The position numbers were made by a program, and so were the translations under genes. A stretch of DNA of 43,091 nucleotides, taken from 12-FULL-44-12b sp964364225 (lineage in GTDB: Bacteria > Patescibacteriota > Minisyncoccia > Phycocordibacterales > Zambryskibacteraceae). Shown here in pieces: positions 39,355-43,091 of the stretch; the stretch's first letter is position 1; every line of letters begins with the position of its first letter. The stretch lies in NCBI GenBank assembly GCA_964364225.1, contig CAYIKP010000007.1, forward strand, positions 1 to 43,091. Reading direction: 5' to 3'. Under the pieces are notes generated by a model that made no database searches, was not told the origin of the DNA, and saw only the letters and a program-made list of their open reading frames with translations.

Positions 39355-41820
39355 ATGGCAAAAAAAGAAGATATAAAAAAGGAGGTGGTTCCACACAATA
39401 ATGTAGTTTCGCGCTCCATTGTTACAGAAATGAAGGAGTCGTTTATTGACTATGCCATGTCTGTTATTACAGATCGTGCACTTCCAGATATCCGTGACGG
39501 CTTAAAGCCAGTACACAGAAGAATTCTTTTTACTATGCACGAAATGGGTTTAAACGCTTCTGCAAAGTTTAGAAAGTCTTCGGCTGTGGTTGGAGATGTA
39601 TTAGGAAAATATCATCCTCATGGCGACATGGCAGTTTATGATGCGATGGTAAAACTTGCTCAAGATTTTTCTTTGCGCTATCCGCTCGTGTATCCCCAAG
39701 GAAACTTCGGCTCTATTGATGGAGACAATGCCGCTGCTCCAAGATATACCGAAGCAAAAATGTCTCGTATCGCAGGAGAACTTTTAAGGGATATTGAAAA
39801 AGATACCGTAGATTTTCGTCCAAACTATGATGGCACCAGGAAAGAGCCAACAGTAATGCCAACAACAGTTCCGAATCTTCTTTTGAATGGCACGTTGGGA
39901 ATTGCGGTGGGAATGGCAACAAATATTCCTCCACACAATATTCGTGAAGTTTCTGATGCAGTTTCTTTTTATGTAGATAATCCAGATGCATCAACAGAAG
40001 ATCTGATGCAATTTATAAAAGGCCCAGATTTTCCAACCGGTGCCATTGCGTTTAACGAAAAAGATATACACCACGCATCAACAACCGGTCGTGGTGGTGT
40101 GGTTGTGCGTGGAGTGGCGGAAATTGTTGAGTCGAAACTCAATCAGTTTCAAATAATTATTACAGAGCTTCCTTATAGGGTGAATAAGGCCGATTTGATA
40201 TTAAAAATTGCGGATCTAGTGCGTGAGAAAAAAATTGAAGGAATTCGTGATATGCGTGATGAATCCGCAAAAGATATTCGCATTGTTATTGAACTCAAAA
40301 ATGGTTCTCAACCCCAAAAAGTTTTAAATTCTCTTTACAAACACACCCAACTTGAAGAAACATTTCACTACAACTTGGTGGCAATTGTTGATGGAGTTCC
40401 TCAAACTCTCTCACTTTCGGATTTTATAGGCGAGTTCGTAAAACACAGAAAGGTAGTTATTAAAAGACGCACTGAATTTGATCTTGCCAAAGCACTTGAT
40501 CGTGAACATATTCTGCTAGGTCTTAAAAAGGCGCTAGATCATATTGATAAAATCATTGCGCTTATAAAGAAATCTAAAGATGTAGAGAATGCAAAACAAG
40601 GTTTGATGAAAGAATTCAAATTCTCTGAAAGACAAGCGGTGGCCATTCTTGAAATGCGTCTTCAAAAACTGGCTGGACTGGAGAGACAAAAAATAGAAGA
40701 TGAATTAAAGGCCGTCCAAGCTCTTATTACGGAACTGAAAGGAATTTTGGCGGATACAAAAAAGGTTCTCACAATTATAAAGAAAGAGATGGCCCAGGTG
40801 GCTGAAACCTTTGGAGATGATCGTAGAACAAGAATAGTAAAACATGCCGCGAAATCATTTTCCGTTGAAGATTTAGTGACAGAAGAAGAACAAACTCTTG
40901 TTTTGACCGCTGGTGGATATGTGAAGAGAACAAAACCAGAAGAATATAGAAAACAAAAAAGAGGAGGTGTTGGGGTTATAGATTTGGATACTAAAGAGGA
41001 AGATTTTGTTACGAATATTCTTTCAGCATCAACCCATTCAGACTTGCTTTTCTTTTCTGACAAAGGGAAAGCATATCAACTTAAGATGTTTGAACTTCCA
41101 GAAGGAAAACGCGCCACAAAGGGAAAATCAATCGTGAACTTTTTAGCAATTACAGAAGATGAGCGCATTACTTCAATTCTTCCTGTACCCAAAGAAGCAA
41201 AAGCACAAGAAGGGGCGTCTCTTCTTATGGTTACAAAAGCGGGAATTGGAAAGAGGGTTTCTGCGGCATCTTTCTCAGACGTTAGGTCTAGTGGAATCAT
41301 TGCTATTAAACTTGATGATGGAGACAAATTGCAATCCGTTTCTTTGTCTAGAAAAGGAGACACGGCAATTCTTGCAACTTCAGAAGGGCAATCAATTCAT
41401 TTTAGTGAAGGAGATGTAAGAGAGATGGGAAGAACTGCGGGAGGCGTCCGTTTGATAAGCCTAAAATCAAAAGATTTTGTGGTTGGAGCGCAAGTTGTAC
41501 CAAAGGTGGATTTAGATAAAGCACAATTACTCACTGTTGCACAAAATGGCTATGGCAAGAAAACTTCACTTGATGAATATAAGGTGCAAAAAAGAGGTGG
41601 CTCTGGTATTAAGACTGCACAAGTAACTCCAAAAACAGGAAAAGTAATGGCAGCTTCCATTGTGCTATCCGATGAAGAAGAATTAGTAGCAATTTCTAAA
41701 AAAGGCCAGATTATTCGTGTGGGAACAGAAGAAATCCCATCGCTTGGCAGACAGACTCAAGGCGTAAGGATTATGAAACTAAGAGAAGGGGATTCGCTCG
41801 CTTCTGCTGTTTGTCTGTAA
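39355..41820 (+). CDS. gyrA: DNA gyrase subunit A
   Basis: 821 residues, near the usual 800-880. With GyrB it introduces negative supercoils. The breakage-reunion domain holds the catalytic Y131 in AAPRYTE and the QRDR-like KYHPHGDMAVYD. A long coiled-coil tower follows (LDREHILLGLKKALDHIDKI). The C-terminal beta-pinwheel starts near 500 and carries the GyrA box as KQKRGGVGV, with related blades (KGKSIV, GRTAGGVRL, QKRGGSGI, GRQTQGVRI), supporting gyrase rather than topoisomerase IV. M92 stands where E. coli has S83. Promoter unclear; the gene follows the membrane protein closely. Confidence 0.96.
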   Translation: MAKKEDIKKEVVPHNNVVSRSIVTEMKESFIDYAMSVITDRALPDIRDGLKPVHRRILFTMHEMGLNASAKFRKSSAVVGDVLGKYHPHGDMAVYDAMVKLAQDFSLRYPLVYPQGNFGSIDGDNAAAPRYTEAKMSRIAGELLRDIEKDTVDFRPNYDGTRKEPTVMPTTVPNLLLNGTLGIAVGMATNIPPHNIREVSDAVSFYVDNPDASTEDLMQFIKGPDFPTGAIAFNEKDIHHASTTGRGGVVVRGVAEIVESKLNQFQIIITELPYRVNKADLILKIADLVREKKIEGIRDMRDESAKDIRIVIELKNGSQPQKVLNSLYKHTQLEETFHYNLVAIVDGVPQTLSLSDFIGEFVKHRKVVIKRRTEFDLAKALDREHILLGLKKALDHIDKIIALIKKSKDVENAKQGLMKEFKFSERQAVAILEMRLQKLAGLERQKIEDELKAVQALITELKGILADTKKVLTIIKKEMAQVAETFGDDRRTRIVKHAAKSFSVEDLVTEEEQTLVLTAGGYVKRTKPEEYRKQKRGGVGVIDLDTKEEDFVTNILSASTHSDLLFFSDKGKAYQLKMFELPEGKRATKGKSIVNFLAITEDERITSILPVPKEAKAQEGASLLMVTKAGIGKRVSAASFSDVRSSGIIAIKLDDGDKLQSVSLSRKGDTAILATSEGQSIHFSEGDVREMGRTAGGVRLISLKSKDFVVGAQVVPKVDLDKAQLLTVAQNGYGKKTSLDEYKVQKRGGSGIKTAQVTPKTGKVMAASIVLSDEEELVAISKKGQIIRVGTEEIPSLGRQTQGVRIMKLREGDSLASAVCL

Positions 41821-41890
41821 AAAACGCTCGCCGAACACTTTTTCGGAGTGGGCCCCGCTTCATCAATCGAAATTATATTATCCTCGCTAC

Positions 41891-41936
41891 GCAAAATGGG
41901 CAACTCGTCCAGAGTCCTCAAACATTCCCATTTTGC
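41891..41936. repeat. Hairpin after gyrA, possible relative of the repeat family
   Basis: GCAAAATGGG / CCCATTTTGC (10 bp) with a 26-base loop. The loop keeps only a faint likeness to the core (GACGAG against GACGCTCG), but the size and the place downstream of a gene are the same, and TCGCTC-like tracts surround it. The rest of 41821-42062 holds no gene. Confidence 0.5.
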
Positions 41937-42062
41937 TACTCTGATAATTAATTTCTAGATTGACTCTCGCGAAACTCCAAAATAGTGTTTGACTCGCTTT
42001 AAGTTTTGAAATAACAATCCCTTACTCTAAAGTTAGAAAAAATGTTGTAGAATATGGTGGTA

Positions 42063-42187
42063 TGCATCCCGTTAGTGGCCGCGGTCGCAGGCGGGAAACA
42101 TAAAGTAATACAATGCGTCGAATCTTTAATAATAAAATAATGCAGGGGGCCATAATATTGACCGCGACCTGCCACTAACGGGATGCA
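42063..42187 (+). promoter_or_regulatory. Long hairpin leader in front of the solute-binding protein gene
   Basis: TGCATCCCGTTAGTGGC (42063-42079) pairs perfectly with 42171-42187, and CGCGGTC (42080-42086) pairs with GACCGCG (42160-42166) across a four-base bulge; the loop is about 73 bases. The right arm ends one base before the ATG. A possible -10 box, TAGAAT (42048-42053), lies just upstream, so the hairpin would form in the 5' leader and could hide the start codon region. It could instead be an inserted palindromic element. Confidence 0.75.
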
Positions 42188-42188
42188 A

Positions 42189-43091
42189 ATGAGCAAATTT
42201 CAGCTTGCGGTTCTTATTATTTTTGGACTTTGTATTGTTGGTGGCATCGTTGCTTTTTCCTTGTACAAAGGTTCCGGAAACGCCACGGTGGATTTATCTA
42301 TTTGGGGCACAGTTGAGACAGATATATGGAATTCATGGTATTCAGCAACGCCGTTTTATCAAAATACTGATTACAGAATCGCGTATAAATATGTTCCAGA
42401 AGGTACTTTTGACAGTGAGTTAGTGAACGCCCTAGCAGAAGACAGGGGACCAGATATTATTTTTACTTTTCACGACAAGATTCTTAAAAATCAGGGGAAA
42501 ATTTATCCAATTCCTTACACCTCTTTTACTTTGAGAGATTTTCAAAGTACTTTTATAGATGCTGCGGATGCGTTGAGGATACCCAAAGGAATACTTGGCA
42601 TACCTATTGTTGTTGATCCGCTAGTTCTTTTTTATAACAAAGATATTTTTTCCAATTTCTCTTTAGTTCGTTCCCCAAGACTTTGGGAGGAGATGTATGG
42701 AATGGCCAGAAGTATGACCCTTAGTGAAAAGAGCACTGGCAACATTATTCAAGCCACAATCCCCCTTGGGTCTTTTTCAAATGTTTTGCATTCAAAAGAA
42801 ATTATTTCAACAATGATTATGCAGGCAGGTGGCAAGGTGGTGACAGATACAGATAATTTTATACATGCAGCTATAGGTGAAAATTTTAACCTCCCTTATT
42901 CTCCGGGCAATGCGGCGCTTTTGTTCTTTACCGAGTTTTCTAATCCAGCCAAGGTTTTTTATACATGGAATAGATCAATGCCCGATTCTTTGACCAGTTT
43001 TTCCGCGGGGGATTCTGCAATGTTTATTGGATTTGCGTCTGATTACAAAAAAATAAAAGATAAAAACCCAAACCTTAATTTTGATGTTGGC
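42189..43091 (+). CDS. Extracellular solute-binding protein, 3' truncated by the window
   Basis: Open to the right edge; 301 codons are visible. A membrane anchor or signal segment (QLAVLIIFGLCIVGGIVAFS, about 5-24) is followed by VDLSIWGTVETDIWNSW, EDRGPDIIFTFHD, GIPIVVDPLVLFYNKDIF, RSPRLWEEM and AGGKVVTDTDNF, the order of the MalE-type (family 1) ABC-transporter binding proteins. These bind sugars or similar ligands outside the cell; the ligand is unknown. The permease genes would be expected beyond the window. It has no Shine-Dalgarno sequence; the start abuts the long hairpin. Confidence 0.85.
   Translation, partial: MSKFQLAVLIIFGLCIVGGIVAFSLYKGSGNATVDLSIWGTVETDIWNSWYSATPFYQNTDYRIAYKYVPEGTFDSELVNALAEDRGPDIIFTFHDKILKNQGKIYPIPYTSFTLRDFQSTFIDAADALRIPKGILGIPIVVDPLVLFYNKDIFSNFSLVRSPRLWEEMYGMARSMTLSEKSTGNIIQATIPLGSFSNVLHSKEIISTMIMQAGGKVVTDTDNFIHAAIGENFNLPYSPGNAALLFFTEFSNPAKVFYTWNRSMPDSLTSFSAGDSAMFIGFASDYKKIKDKNPNLNFDVG

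Noticed and set aside
41999..42196. 65-residue ORF on the minus strand before the solute-binding protein
   Set aside because: It runs through the long hairpin and has no homology-like features; it is best explained by the palindrome.

Overview
The window looks like one contig from a Candidate Phyla Radiation (Patescibacteria) genome, most like Parcubacteria/Paceibacteria. The reasons are AT-rich DNA; housekeeping genes mostly without Shine-Dalgarno sequences, several with a -10 box only 6-7 bases before the start codon; small GIY-YIG and solo Cas2/PaaX-like genes; a valyl-tRNA synthetase with no C-terminal arm; giant surface proteins with S74 or Fn3 domains; and no biosynthetic pathway genes. 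The assignment is inference, since no 16S gene is present.

Layout. 1-6371: 5'-truncated giant S74-chaperone surface protein with an exact 1.05-kb internal duplication. 6468-7180: Cas2/PaaX-like regulator between matching hairpins. 7184-7776 (minus): rnpB (RNase P RNA) whose P3 helix loop is filled by a GIY-YIG nuclease gene. 7920-14968: O-antigen-ligase-like/TPR protein, murJ, lepA, a 35-aa membrane peptide, FtsB-like protein. 15001-16060: glutaredoxin and tRNAs Arg, Gly and Phe. 16174-20477: EamA transporter, then valS-prsW-hsp20 (minus). 20767-24483: Fn3/peptidoglycan-binding surface protein. 24484-27074: tRNA-Glu, a CREST-like membrane protein and tsaD (minus); tRNA-Ser, a NUDIX hydrolase and tRNA-Val (plus). 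27275-31067: secreted orphan, trxB, ftsZ, histidine phosphatase. 31216-34832 (minus): rpsU-ybeY-ftsA and lepB followed by a HisRS-like pseudosynthetase. 34996-36961: pth and rpsA. 37096-38302: small anchored protein and a GC-rich candidate structured RNA with a consensus promoter and a terminator. 38361-41820: MBL-fold protein, membrane protein, gyrA. 42063-43091: hairpin leader and a truncated solute-binding protein.

Functionally the core is cell division (ftsZ, ftsA, ftsB-like, murJ), translation and tRNA maturation (rnpB, pth, tsaD, ybeY, rpsU, rpsA, lepA, valS, seven tRNAs), export (lepB), redox (trxB, glutaredoxin) and topology (gyrA). Several tRNAs abut mRNAs by 1-10 bases, so RNase P and tRNase Z processing probably sets mRNA ends. 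Four single-gene units with strong Shine-Dalgarno sequences, higher GC and their own terminators look unlike the rest. A family of hairpin repeats with a shared 25-base core occupies gene ends.

The strongest candidate for something undescribed is the RNase P RNA gene carrying a nuclease ORF in its P3 loop. The 545-base candidate RNA at 37691-38235 comes second, the hairpin repeat family third.
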